From Acidimicrobiaceae bacterium (GTDB taxonomy: Bacteria; Actinomycetota; Acidimicrobiia; Acidimicrobiales; Bog-793): a DNA stretch of 32,058 nt. Under the pieces are notes generated by a model. That model was not told where the DNA came from and did not search any database. It saw nothing but the letters and a program-made list of their open reading frames with translations. Each line of letters begins with the position of its first letter. Position 1 is the stretch's first letter. The position numbers and the translations under genes were made by a program. Where the stretch lies: the NCBI GenBank assembly GCA_025464005.1, contig JAODBO010000044.1:1-32058 (forward strand). The letters run 5' to 3'. Shown here piece after piece: positions 16,343 to 24,038 of this stretch.

Positions 16343-17230
16343 TCACCTCGGAGGTGGCCGAACCCAGTCGCGTGGCGGCCTCGCGTCTCGGAGGCGTTGC
16401 TCCGCAACCAGGCAGGGCTGCAGGGCTTTCACGACGGCAGCGACGGTCGTCGAGTCGAGATACACCGCAGTTCCGGCGAGTCGCAGCCACGCCGCGGCAT
16501 CGCGCCCGTGAACGATGTGAACGCCGCTGCGATTGGTAAAGACGAGGTCGGCTGGGGACAGTAGGTCTGATCCCCAGAACATGACGGTGGGCCGCACGAC
16601 CTCGCCGGGGACGACATCGGCGAGGAAAGCCCGCGCGAGCTCGGCCTGGATTCGCGCACCCCGGGCCGCAGCATCGATGTACGGACTGGCCTTGGTATCG
16701 AGCCGATGAGTCCTGGAGGGCCACAGCTTCGAGTCGAGGACGAGTACGCCGCCTGGCCCTACGGCGATGTGATCGACCTCTCGCAGCGATCCGTCGGCCG
16801 CCGGCAGTCGCAGGTTGTTGAGAACGGTCCAGCTCGGGCCGAGGCGACAGAGCTCCCCCGAGGTCATCCGCTCGCCGAGCGCTCCGACGCGCCAGGTCAT
16901 CGAAGCGTCGGTCATTAGGTACGACCACGCGATGCCAGCAATCATGCCCGCGACGAATACGCCAGCAGCGAACCCTTGGACGTAGCTCGGCAGGCGGACA
17001 AAGAAGAGCACGAGGGACAGATAGGCGGCAAGCAGGACGATGCCGGCAAGGGCGATCACTGGTACTCGGCGCCGCTTGTTCATGTACATCCATGAGATCC
17101 GACGGGCAGTCGTGGTGAGCTCCCGGCCCGGTACTCCGAGGACGACGGCCTTCCGTCGCAGTGGGCGCTTCCCGCGATCGGCCGAGCCGTCCTCCGTCAA
17201 TGTCGACGCGTATGTCTGATCCCCAGTCAT
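16343..17230 (-). CDS. Membrane protein with NERD (nuclease-related) domain
   Basis: This 295-residue protein has a charged N-terminus, two membrane helices (about residues 57-78 and 84-106) and a NERD domain from about 113 to 215. NERD motifs are visible: GALGERMTSGEL (conserved Glu), SWTVLNNLRLP and EVDHIAVGPGGVLVLDSK, the D...(D/E)-x-K core of restriction-like nuclease folds. NERD domains occur with helicases, kinases and topoisomerase-like parts; a DNA-processing or stress role is assumed, not known. The catalytic residues look intact. It lies just left of the integrative element and points away from it. Confidence 0.85.
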   Translation of the reverse strand: MTGDQTYASTLTEDGSADRGKRPLRRKAVVLGVPGRELTTTARRISWMYMNKRRRVPVIALAGIVLLAAYLSLVLFFVRLPSYVQGFAAGVFVAGMIAGIAWSYLMTDASMTWRVGALGERMTSGELCRLGPSWTVLNNLRLPAADGSLREVDHIAVGPGGVLVLDSKLWPSRTHRLDTKASPYIDAAARGARIQAELARAFLADVVPGEVVRPTVMFWGSDLLSPADLVFTNRSGVHIVHGRDAAAWLRLAGTAVYLDSTTVAAVVKALQPCLVAEQRLRDARPPRDWVRPPPR

Positions 17231-17419
17231 TTGCCCATCATGGCTTGCCTCGAGGGCAGCGCGTCCACCCGGTCGACGTGTCGAGGCGATGTGACCGTCG
17301 CTGTCCGGCGATGACCACCGCTGACTGATTGCGGCGCAGTTGTCCAGTTACGGGTCGCTGGATGACCCATTCCTTAGTAGAGGGGCAGATCCGCTGTCCC
17401 CGAACCAAGGAGCAAAAGT

Positions 17420-17737
17420 ATGCGTCTGCCCGTCGACACCTCCGCTGTGCACTTCCTCGCGGCGGGACCACCCGAGCCCTCGATCGACTTCGACACCAAG
17501 GCCCAGAAGACCGATGACGCCGGCCTGCCGGTGTTCCAGGTGCATCTGTTCGCCGTCAGCGCCGGCAGCAGGGAGGTCATCGCCGTGAAGGTCAGCGGCG
17601 AGCCGAAGGGGATCGGTGAGTTCACTCCGGTGAAGCTGACCGAGCTCGTGGCGACGACCTGGGCCATGGGGGACCGCTCCGGCGTGTCGTTCAAGGCTGC
17701 GAAGCTCGAGGCCGCGACGACGAGGACCCCGGCGTGA
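17420..17737 (+). CDS. Conserved small protein of AICE transfer operon
   Basis: This 105-residue protein (MRLPVDTSAVHFLAAGPPEPSIDFDT...) resembles the small conserved proteins that precede the FtsK-like transfer gene in pSAM2-type and other actinomycete integrative elements. They begin with the same R-x-P-V-D-T-S and end with a segment like RSGVSFKAAKLEA. AAGGAG lies about seven bases before the ATG. The function is unproven; conservation with the transfer/replication genes suggests a regulatory or replication-linked role. Its stop overlaps the next start (GTGA). Confidence 0.75.
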   Translation: MRLPVDTSAVHFLAAGPPEPSIDFDTKAQKTDDAGLPVFQVHLFAVSAGSREVIAVKVSGEPKGIGEFTPVKLTELVATTWAMGDRSGVSFKAAKLEAATTRTPA

Positions 17738-17886
17738 TCCGGCGCCTCGCCGCCGGCGCGCTCATCGTCTTCTCCGTGGTCGTCGTGCTCGCATTGACCG
17801 GCGTCCTCGGCGACGTGCTCGAGGTGGCCGTGATCGTCGCGCTGCTCGGTTTTCTCGGCCGGCACTTGCGAGGGACCGATGCGTAG
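17734..17886 (+). CDS. Small single-helix membrane protein (SpdB-like position)
   Basis: The 50-residue frame begins at GTG 17734 overlapping the previous TGA, and its end overlaps the FtsK start by 8 nt. It is almost wholly hydrophobic (LAAGALIVFSVVVVLALTGVL and EVAVIVALLGFLG), giving two short or one longer helix. Small membrane proteins at this place in actinomycete elements are often linked to mycelial spread. No motif confirms it. Confidence 0.6.
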   Translation: MIRRLAAGALIVFSVVVVLALTGVLGDVLEVAVIVALLGFLGRHLRGTDA

Positions 17887-19198
17887 CCGGCGGTGGGGCG
17901 CCACCCACGGGCACTCCCAGGTGGGTCACCGCGCCTGGGGGTGGAGAACCGAGTTCGTCCTCGCCGCTTCGCTCGCCGCTATCCTCGACGGGGCCGCATC
18001 ACCCGGCGGACGAGGCGGTACCGCGCTCATCGTCGGCATCGCCGGCGTGCTGGTTTGGAAGGTCGGGTCACTCCGACAGCTGCTCGCTTCGGTGCTTCGT
18101 GTGGCGTCGCTACGGCGGTGGCTCGCCCGGGCGATGCGCGTCTCGGGCGTCTTTGGCATCACGGGCCGGCTCCCCTCGATCATCAGCGTGGAGCTCGTCC
18201 CACTCGGCGTGCGCTTCTGGGTCGAGGTGGCACGCGGCACCCACGCCGGCCAGCTCCACCATCAGGCCGAGCACCTTGCCGCGGCGCTCAAGGTCCGCGA
18301 GGTGCGCATCGGCCGGCTCCGGAGCGACGCGTCGGTCGCCGAAGTGCTCGTCGTGCGTCGAGATCCCTTCCAAAGCGCCGGCTCGAGTCCGTGGCCGTGG
18401 GCGGAGATGGCCGCCACGTCGCTCTGGCGCTCGGTGCCACTTGGCTTCGACGAGGAGGGAAGAGCCGTTCAGGTGAGCCTGCCCGAGCACAACCTGCTGC
18501 TCGGTGGCGAGCCCGGTGCCGGCAAGTCGGCGGTGCTCTCGCTCTTCGTCGCTGCGGCAGCTCTCGACCCAGACGTCCGACTGACGCTGCTCGACGCGAA
18601 GCAGGTTGAGCTCGCTCCGTGGGCCGGGAGCGCGGACGCCTTCGTCGGCGCGAGCATCCCCGAAGCGATCGAGGTGCTCCGCGAGCTCTGCGCCGAAATG
18701 GATCGCCGCTACGGCGCCCTTCTTACAGCGAAGCGCCGCAAAGTCGCCCCCGGTGACGAGCTCCCGCTGTACGTCGTCGCGATCGACGAGCTCGCGTGGT
18801 TTCTCCGGGCCGAGAAGCGCGACGAGCGCACCGAGCTCCAGGAACGCCTTCGTGACCTCGTCTCGAGAGGTCGGGCCGCCGGGATGATCGTTATCGCTGC
18901 GACCCAGAAGCCGAGCAACGACGTCGTGCCGACCTTCATCCGGGACCTGTTCTCGTTCCGCATGGCGCTGCGCTGCACGACGCCGGAGTCCTCCGACACC
19001 ATCCTCGGCCAGGGCTGGGCCTCGCAGGGCTACTCCGCCCAGGCGATCGACCCGTCGAGCCGCGGTGTCGGCTTCCTCCTCGCCGAGGGCGGCGTGCCGG
19101 TGAAGTGCCGGGCGCACTACCTCGACGACGAGGCCGTGGCTGATCTAGCTCGGCGAGCGGAGCTGCTCCGCGCAGGTCGCCGTGGAGACGGGTCATGA
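17879..19198 (+). CDS. FtsK/SpoIIIE-type DNA translocase (TraSA-like)
   Basis: This 439-residue protein has an N-terminal hydrophobic region (about 26-62) and a C-terminal P-loop motor. Walker A is GEPGAGKS (210-217), Walker B is LYVVAIDELAWF (297-308), and TLLDAKQVELAPW and IVIAATQKPSNDVVP are typical of the FtsK/TraB motor. In pSAM2-type elements this protein alone moves double-stranded DNA between cells. It is translationally linked to both neighbours (8-nt overlap upstream, ATGA overlap downstream with RepSA). It is shorter than chromosomal FtsK and lacks the gamma domain region. Confidence 0.9.
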   Translation: MRSRRWGATHGHSQVGHRAWGWRTEFVLAASLAAILDGAASPGGRGGTALIVGIAGVLVWKVGSLRQLLASVLRVASLRRWLARAMRVSGVFGITGRLPSIISVELVPLGVRFWVEVARGTHAGQLHHQAEHLAAALKVREVRIGRLRSDASVAEVLVVRRDPFQSAGSSPWPWAEMAATSLWRSVPLGFDEEGRAVQVSLPEHNLLLGGEPGAGKSAVLSLFVAAAALDPDVRLTLLDAKQVELAPWAGSADAFVGASIPEAIEVLRELCAEMDRRYGALLTAKRRKVAPGDELPLYVVAIDELAWFLRAEKRDERTELQERLRDLVSRGRAAGMIVIAATQKPSNDVVPTFIRDLFSFRMALRCTTPESSDTILGQGWASQGYSAQAIDPSSRGVGFLLAEGGVPVKCRAHYLDDEAVADLARRAELLRAGRRGDGS

Positions 19199-20499
19199 GC
19201 GAGGTGACGCTCTGGGAACTGCTCCGCGAAGTGGAGCGCGCCGGGAGGTGCAGCCACCCGGTCCGCCTCGGGGGGACGACTCTCGAGCGAGCGACAGGTG
19301 AGCTGCACGACGCGATCCTCGTCGTCTCCTGCAAGGACCGCCGTGCCGCGATCTGTCCGGCGTGTGCCGATCGCTACCGGGGCGACGCGTGGCAGCTCGT
19401 CGCGGCGGGGCTTCGTGGCGGCAAGGGCGTGCCCGCCACCGCGGTTGAGCACCCGCGGCTGTTCGTGACCATGACTGCGCCGTCATTCGGCCCGGTGCAC
19501 GCGCATCGTGTGGGTGGATCACGCGTGCGGCCGGCGCCGTGCCACCCGCGACGGTCTGCCACCGCCTGCCCGCACGGGGTCGTGCTCGACTGCCGGGAGC
19601 GACACGGGGCCGACGATCCGGTACTCGGCGAGCCGCTCTGTGCGGCGTGCTTCGACTACGTGGGCGCGGTGCTCTGGAACGCCCGGGTGTCGCTCCTCTG
19701 GCAGCGAACGACGGTCGCGATCGTGCGCCACCTCGCTCGAGAGGCAGGGACCTCGGAGGCCAGGCTTCGCCGCGTCGTGCGCCTCTCGTATATCAAGGTC
19801 GTCGAGTTCCAACGACGCGGGCTCGTGCATCTCCACATCGTCGTCCGGGCCGACGGTGCCGACGGCCCCGGCTCGCTACCACCCGCTTGGCTCGATGCCG
19901 GAGCGCTCGCTAGCGCGGTGACCGACGCGGCGAGGACGACGACCGTCGCGGTGCCGCGACTCGAGGGTCGTGCGGCGGCACGCGCCGGTTGGGGGCAGGA
20001 GCTCGACGTGAGGGACCTCGCGGTGGACGGAGGCGCCGGCCCCGAGGCGATCGCCGCGTACGTCGCGAAGTACGCGACGAAGTCCGTCGACGACGCCGGG
20101 CACCTAGCCCGTCCGATCCGCGCCGCACGAGCGATCGAGCGCCTCAGATTGGGTCCGCATCACGCCGAGCTCGTCCGCACCGCTTGGCGCCTCGGCACCG
20201 TTACGAGCCTCAAGGGACTGCGCCTCCGCGACCATGCTCACACCCTCGGCTACGGCGGCCAGGCGACGACGAAGAGCATCGCGTACTCGACGACGTTCAC
20301 GGCACTGCGCAACGCACGCGTCGACTTCATGCGCGCTGCGACGGGTCCACGCATCGAGGTCGACCACGGCTGGCGCTATGCGGGGCGAGGTTATGAGCAC
20401 CCCGATGCCGGCATCCTCGCCGACCGTCTCGCGGAGGAGCTCGCCCGGCTGCGCCGGGAAGGGCCCGGGGACGTCCACCAGTCTGCCCCGTCTCGATGA
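19195..20499 (+). CDS. repSA: RepSA-like replication initiator
   Basis: This 434-residue protein matches the RepSA family of actinomycete integrative elements. A Cys pair (ICPACADRY, 54-57) lies near the N-terminus, another (CPHGVVLDC, then LCAACF) follows. The HUH motif is GLVHLHIVVRADG (His212, His214), and the Tyr motif is AAYVAKYATKS (Tyr289, Tyr293). These are rolling-circle initiator features: nicking at a double-strand origin, then strand transfer. It replicates the excised circle. Its ATG overlaps the FtsK stop (ATGA), and its own stop overlaps the next start the same way. Confidence 0.9.
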   Translation: MSEVTLWELLREVERAGRCSHPVRLGGTTLERATGELHDAILVVSCKDRRAAICPACADRYRGDAWQLVAAGLRGGKGVPATAVEHPRLFVTMTAPSFGPVHAHRVGGSRVRPAPCHPRRSATACPHGVVLDCRERHGADDPVLGEPLCAACFDYVGAVLWNARVSLLWQRTTVAIVRHLAREAGTSEARLRRVVRLSYIKVVEFQRRGLVHLHIVVRADGADGPGSLPPAWLDAGALASAVTDAARTTTVAVPRLEGRAAARAGWGQELDVRDLAVDGGAGPEAIAAYVAKYATKSVDDAGHLARPIRAARAIERLRLGPHHAELVRTAWRLGTVTSLKGLRLRDHAHTLGYGGQATTKSIAYSTTFTALRNARVDFMRAATGPRIEVDHGWRYAGRGYEHPDAGILADRLAEELARLRREGPGDVHQSAPSR

Positions 20500-20756
20500 C
20501 GAAGTCGATCGGGCTTCGGATGGCGTCAGTCTCGAGGCCTCCGATCACCGAGGACGCCGGGCCGGAGGTGCCGCCGAGCAGGCTGGCGGACCGGCTCGAC
20601 GCCCGCCTCCACCTCGGGCTCAACAGCGCGGTGAGCTGGCCTTACACGAACTCCACGCCGTCCTCCACGCTGCGAATCGCCGAAGAAATCCTCGGTGTGA
20701 GCGCCCCGTGGAGGAAGCCGTGGAGCTGGCTGTCGAGCTTCCACGGGCCTCATTGA
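20496..20756 (+). CDS. Small conserved-position ORF in AICE operon, unrecognised
   Basis: The 86-codon frame begins at an ATG overlapping the RepSA stop (ATGA) and ends four bases before the next ATG. Third codon positions are almost always G or C, like its neighbours, which supports a real gene. The middle (SRLADRLDARLHLG...STLRIAEEILGVS) could be two helices. I see no family match. In related elements a small DNA-binding protein often follows rep, so that is a guess. Confidence 0.55.
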   Translation: MTKSIGLRMASVSRPPITEDAGPEVPPSRLADRLDARLHLGLNSAVSWPYTNSTPSSTLRIAEEILGVSAPWRKPWSWLSSFHGPH

Positions 20757-20759
20757 CCC

Positions 20760-21506
20760 ATGACGACATCACCGCTCAACGACATCACCACGCATCTCAC
20801 GTCCCGCTCGGCCGGGAGCGCGGGCCGACGAGCGCTCGAGCGCTTCGCGGGCGCGGGGATCGACTGCAGCAATGCCGCGAGCCCGATCGAGCTCGCACTC
20901 CGCTGTCAGAGCGCGAGCGATCCCGCGAGGTCGGCGGCGACCGTCGCTGGTCTCGTCGCGCTCGCCGGGGCCGACGAGCTCGCGGCGCTCACCGCACTCG
21001 TCGCGCTCCAGCCGGGGCTGCGCCGCATCGCGCTCCGTCTCGTACGCGGCGGCGCTGTGCGTATGGATGCGGAAGCAGATGTGGCGGCGATCGCGTGGGA
21101 GCGCATCGTCGAGCTCGCCGACCGGACCCACGGCCCCCACGTCGCTCGTGCGGTGCTGGAGGGCACGTGGTCGAGGGCACGCAGGCTCGCCGGCAGTCGT
21201 CGGTCCGGGCAGGCGAGGACCGCCCCCGCCGTCCTCTGTCGCGACGCACACGATCATTGCGCAGCCGACGAGCGCGCCGATCCCGCGGTACTCGTGACGC
21301 TGCTGCTCGAGGACGCTGAGCGCGCGGGCGCCCTCGGCCGGCGCCAGGTCGTCCTGCTCGAAGAGCACGTCGTCCAGGACCGACCGCTCGCACTGCTCGC
21401 AGCGGGCTCCGGTCGCAGCCTCGTGTCGCTCCAGAAAGACCGCCAGCGTGCCGAGCGAGCGCTCCGCTCCTACGTCAGCGCCTACGCCTCGGAGGACGGT
21501 CGATGA
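20760..21506 (+). CDS. Sigma-70-like protein of the element
   Basis: This 248-residue Ala-rich helical protein has sigma-like features. A segment at about 73-115 (ALVALQPGLRRIALRLV...DAEADVAAIAWERIVEL) resembles sigma region 2, and the C-terminal third (RRQVVLLEEHVVQDRPLALLAAGSGRSLVSLQKDRQRAERALRSY) resembles region 4 with a helix-turn-helix. Such divergent sigma-like proteins occur in actinobacterial mobile elements; they may drive transfer genes. Sequence alone cannot exclude another helical DNA-binding protein. It ends 25 bases inside the convergent BTAD gene. Confidence 0.5.
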   Translation: MTTSPLNDITTHLTSRSAGSAGRRALERFAGAGIDCSNAASPIELALRCQSASDPARSAATVAGLVALAGADELAALTALVALQPGLRRIALRLVRGGAVRMDAEADVAAIAWERIVELADRTHGPHVARAVLEGTWSRARRLAGSRRSGQARTAPAVLCRDAHDHCAADERADPAVLVTLLLEDAERAGALGRRQVVLLEEHVVQDRPLALLAAGSGRSLVSLQKDRQRAERALRSYVSAYASEDGR

Positions 21507-23632
21507 TCCGACTGCTCGAGTACAGCGCACAACCGCTCGCCAGCCTCTGGCCCGAGCAGGTGCTCGGCGTCCCGCTGGGCCCGACGGGCGCCGTCGACGT
21601 CGCCCCCAGTGACAAGTGCTCGCACGAGATCGAGGAGCAGGGATTCCTCACTCGGCGAGCCACGAAGCCCAGCGCGTGCGGCGCGCACTGCGCCCTCGTG
21701 GTCGCCCGCCAGAGCGAGGTCTGTACTGAGCGCGTGGGCGACCTCGACGATGGCCGCGGTCATGTCGGAGACGAGCGACTCGGCGAAGACCCAGCCGAAG
21801 CGGCCTTCCGGCACGCCCTGAAACGGAGCGCCCCGGACGAGCGCGAGCGCATCGGTCCGCAGCACTGTCGCCACTTCGTCGGAGGCGTTTCTCGCTTCGG
21901 CGACGAGCCTGCGGAACTCGCCCCAGTCCGTCGTGACGCCCGTCACGCGGTAGCCGCCAACGGCGCTCGCATCGGGGAGCCGCTCGGGTCCGATCGCCTG
22001 GCGGAGTCCGGAGAGATAGGTGTGGAGGCTCTTCCGGCTCGCCTCCTTCCGATCCGACTCGATCGGCCAGAGCGCGAGGAGGATCTCGTCCGCGCTCACC
22101 GGTCGCTCATCGTGCAGCGCGAGATAGCAGAGGAGCTCCTCGGCGATGCGGCGATCGGGGCGCACCCGCCATCCGCTGACGGTGACCGGTCCGAGGACCG
22201 ACACGACGAGCTCGCCGTCGAGTGCCTCGTGCGCATCTGTGGGCGACGCCACCTCGCTCTGTCCTGGTTTCGTGCTCGGCTCGCGGCGGTTCGCTCGCAC
22301 AGGTTCTTCAGTCGACGGGGCTGCTTCGCCGCGGCCCGCACGCCGGCGACGAAGTGCACGCTCGCCAAGGACGAGGGCTGCACCGAACGCGACGACGAGG
22401 AGGACTGCGAGCCAGATGGGCAAGCCGCCAGCGGCGGAGCTCGCTGTACTGGAGGAGGCGGGCGACCCGGTTGCTGGAAGCGGTGCACCGACCCATGGCG
22501 GGCTGTGCTGTGCAAGCGTGGCCGAACTCGGTGCGAACGCGACGGGGAGCTGCGCGGTGCTCGTCAGCTCGAGGTTCGTGGTCGAACCGTTGCCTTCGAA
22601 GCCGGTGAACTCGGTGCCAGTCGCGGGGCCGGGGGTGATCGTCAGCGCTGCCGTCGTCATGTCGGCGGGCACGGTGAAGGTGTAGGTCGCATCGAGCAGC
22701 CCACTGTCGCCACCTGCCGGGGTGTTCGACGCGCTCTCCCCGGACTCGATAGCCGGGATCGCCGGGCGGCCTGGCAGGTGGAGGAGCAACCTGCCGCCCG
22801 ACAAGGCCGTGAAGTTGCCGAGGTAGTGGCCCCAGTCGGGGGAGCCGTAGGAGGGGTCGGGGACGTTCGAGGTCATCTGAACAACGAGGAAGGCCTCGTT
22901 GTTCGCCCGAGGCGTGGTCCCCGACCCATCGGCGGCGAAGTTCCCGAGCGTCGCGCTCGAGAGACTGACGCTGACGTCGGAGTGGAAGCCATCAGCGGGG
23001 TTTGCGGTTGCCAGGATCGCAGTTGGAGACGCTGTGTCCGCGACGCTCGGCGACGTCGGCGAACGGTAGAGCACGGACGGGGCCGGGGGAACGCGGCGGA
23101 GGGTCCAGAGCGAGAAGCGCTGGGTGAAGCCGTTCTCGTCCATCTCGAGCACGATGTCGTGCTCCTTCACGGAGACCGCCGCGGCGAAGACAGCGGTAGC
23201 GGTCACGTCGCTCGTGCTCGAGGAGTAGAGCTGCCGGTCCATCCCGCCGAGGTCGATGCTGAGCGTTGCAGTACCGACTCCAAGGTCAAGCGAGACGGCG
23301 TTGGTGAATGTGGTGGCGAGTCCGATGTCGTTCGCAGGCTCTGTCATGCGGAGCGCGAACTCGACGAGACGGTCTCCGGGACCGGCCACGTAGTCCTGGG
23401 GGGCGGCACCGACGGCATCGGGCCATGCGACGCCGGTGACCGTCACCGTGGCGTCAGTGCCGCGAAGACGTCCGTCGGCCGGGGTGGTGAGCGCGGCACC
23501 CGGACTCGAGAGCTCGACGACACGGCCTGTGTCGAGCACCGGCGTGGTTGTGGCAACAGCAGGAATCGCACGAGAGCCGATGAGAAGCAATGTGCATACT
23601 CCAAGGAGGAGCGATGACCGCCGGGTCGACAC
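21482..23632 (-). CDS. Membrane-anchored regulator: ectodomain, LPATG, TM helix, winged helix plus BTAD
   Basis: With GTG 23632 the protein has 716 residues. A signal peptide (STRRSSLLLGVCTLLLIGSRAIPAVAT) leads a Ser/Thr-rich beta-type ectodomain (about 30-385). Then come APLPATGSP, a Ser/Ala-rich spacer, one membrane helix (about 402-425) and RRRR. The cytoplasmic part has a winged helix of the OmpR/SARP type (VVSVLGPVTVSG...EILLALWP...SLHTYLSGLRQAIG) and a BTAD domain with helical repeats to the end. It is a one-piece transmembrane transcription factor. LPATG plus TM plus Arg cluster is also a sortase sorting signal, here internal rather than C-terminal. The start overlaps the divergent excisionase start by 19 bases, so it may act on int/xis expression. 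No strong Shine-Dalgarno precedes it. Confidence 0.75.
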   Translation of the reverse strand: MSTRRSSLLLGVCTLLLIGSRAIPAVATTTPVLDTGRVVELSSPGAALTTPADGRLRGTDATVTVTGVAWPDAVGAAPQDYVAGPGDRLVEFALRMTEPANDIGLATTFTNAVSLDLGVGTATLSIDLGGMDRQLYSSSTSDVTATAVFAAAVSVKEHDIVLEMDENGFTQRFSLWTLRRVPPAPSVLYRSPTSPSVADTASPTAILATANPADGFHSDVSVSLSSATLGNFAADGSGTTPRANNEAFLVVQMTSNVPDPSYGSPDWGHYLGNFTALSGGRLLLHLPGRPAIPAIESGESASNTPAGGDSGLLDATYTFTVPADMTTAALTITPGPATGTEFTGFEGNGSTTNLELTSTAQLPVAFAPSSATLAQHSPPWVGAPLPATGSPASSSTASSAAGGLPIWLAVLLVVAFGAALVLGERALRRRRAGRGEAAPSTEEPVRANRREPSTKPGQSEVASPTDAHEALDGELVVSVLGPVTVSGWRVRPDRRIAEELLCYLALHDERPVSADEILLALWPIESDRKEASRKSLHTYLSGLRQAIGPERLPDASAVGGYRVTGVTTDWGEFRRLVAEARNASDEVATVLRTDALALVRGAPFQGVPEGRFGWVFAESLVSDMTAAIVEVAHALSTDLALAGDHEGAVRAARAGLRGSPSEESLLLDLVRALVTGGDVDGARRAQRDAEHLLGPEAGERLCAVLEQSDHRPSSEA

Positions 23633-23907
23633 AGCGGGAAGATAACAGGCAGGCTGGTGCAAGGACTCGCTCTGCGGATCCTCATGCGACCTTATTGCCT
23701 TCCCTTGTAGATATCGAGACCGTCGCCGGAGCACTCGGTGTCGGGGTGCGTCACGTCCGCCGCCTTGTCGCCGAGCGGCGGATCCCGTATGTCAAGGTCG
23801 GGCACTACGTCAGGTTCGAGCCAGACGTGATCGCTCGCTGGGTCGAAGAGCGACGGGTCGCCGGGCACGAGTCGGGACCGATATGGGTCTCAGGTAGGCT
23901 GACGTGA
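23614..23907 (+). CDS. xis: Excisionase / MerR-type helix-turn-helix protein 1
   Basis: This 97-residue protein has a winged HTH of the excisionase family: DIETVAGALGVGVRHVRRLVAERRIPYVKVGHYVRFEPDVIARWVEERR. AAGGAGG lies five bases before ATG 23614, so this start is well supported. It should bind beside the attachment site and direct excision by the integrase 130 bases downstream. It is a close relative of the protein at 30141-30353 of the second element. Its first codons are antisense to the start of the BTAD regulator. Confidence 0.85.
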   Translation: MTAGSTQREDNRQAGARTRSADPHATLLPSLVDIETVAGALGVGVRHVRRLVAERRIPYVKVGHYVRFEPDVIARWVEERRVAGHESGPIWVSGRLT

Positions 23908-24038
23908 GGCAGTCGATTCGTCGGAGCGGTGCTCCTGAACGACCAGCCCTCGTGCCGATGGACCCGTCCGTAGGCGCCTTACGGAGCGGTCCTGTGCTGC
24001 CGTCGCGGTCGCGCAAGGCCTGACCAGCCGGGGCCGCC

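Noticed and set aside
21503..23617. Plus-strand 704-codon ORF opposite the BTAD gene
   Set aside because: Shadow of the high-GC BTAD gene; Arg/Gly-rich with no domains.
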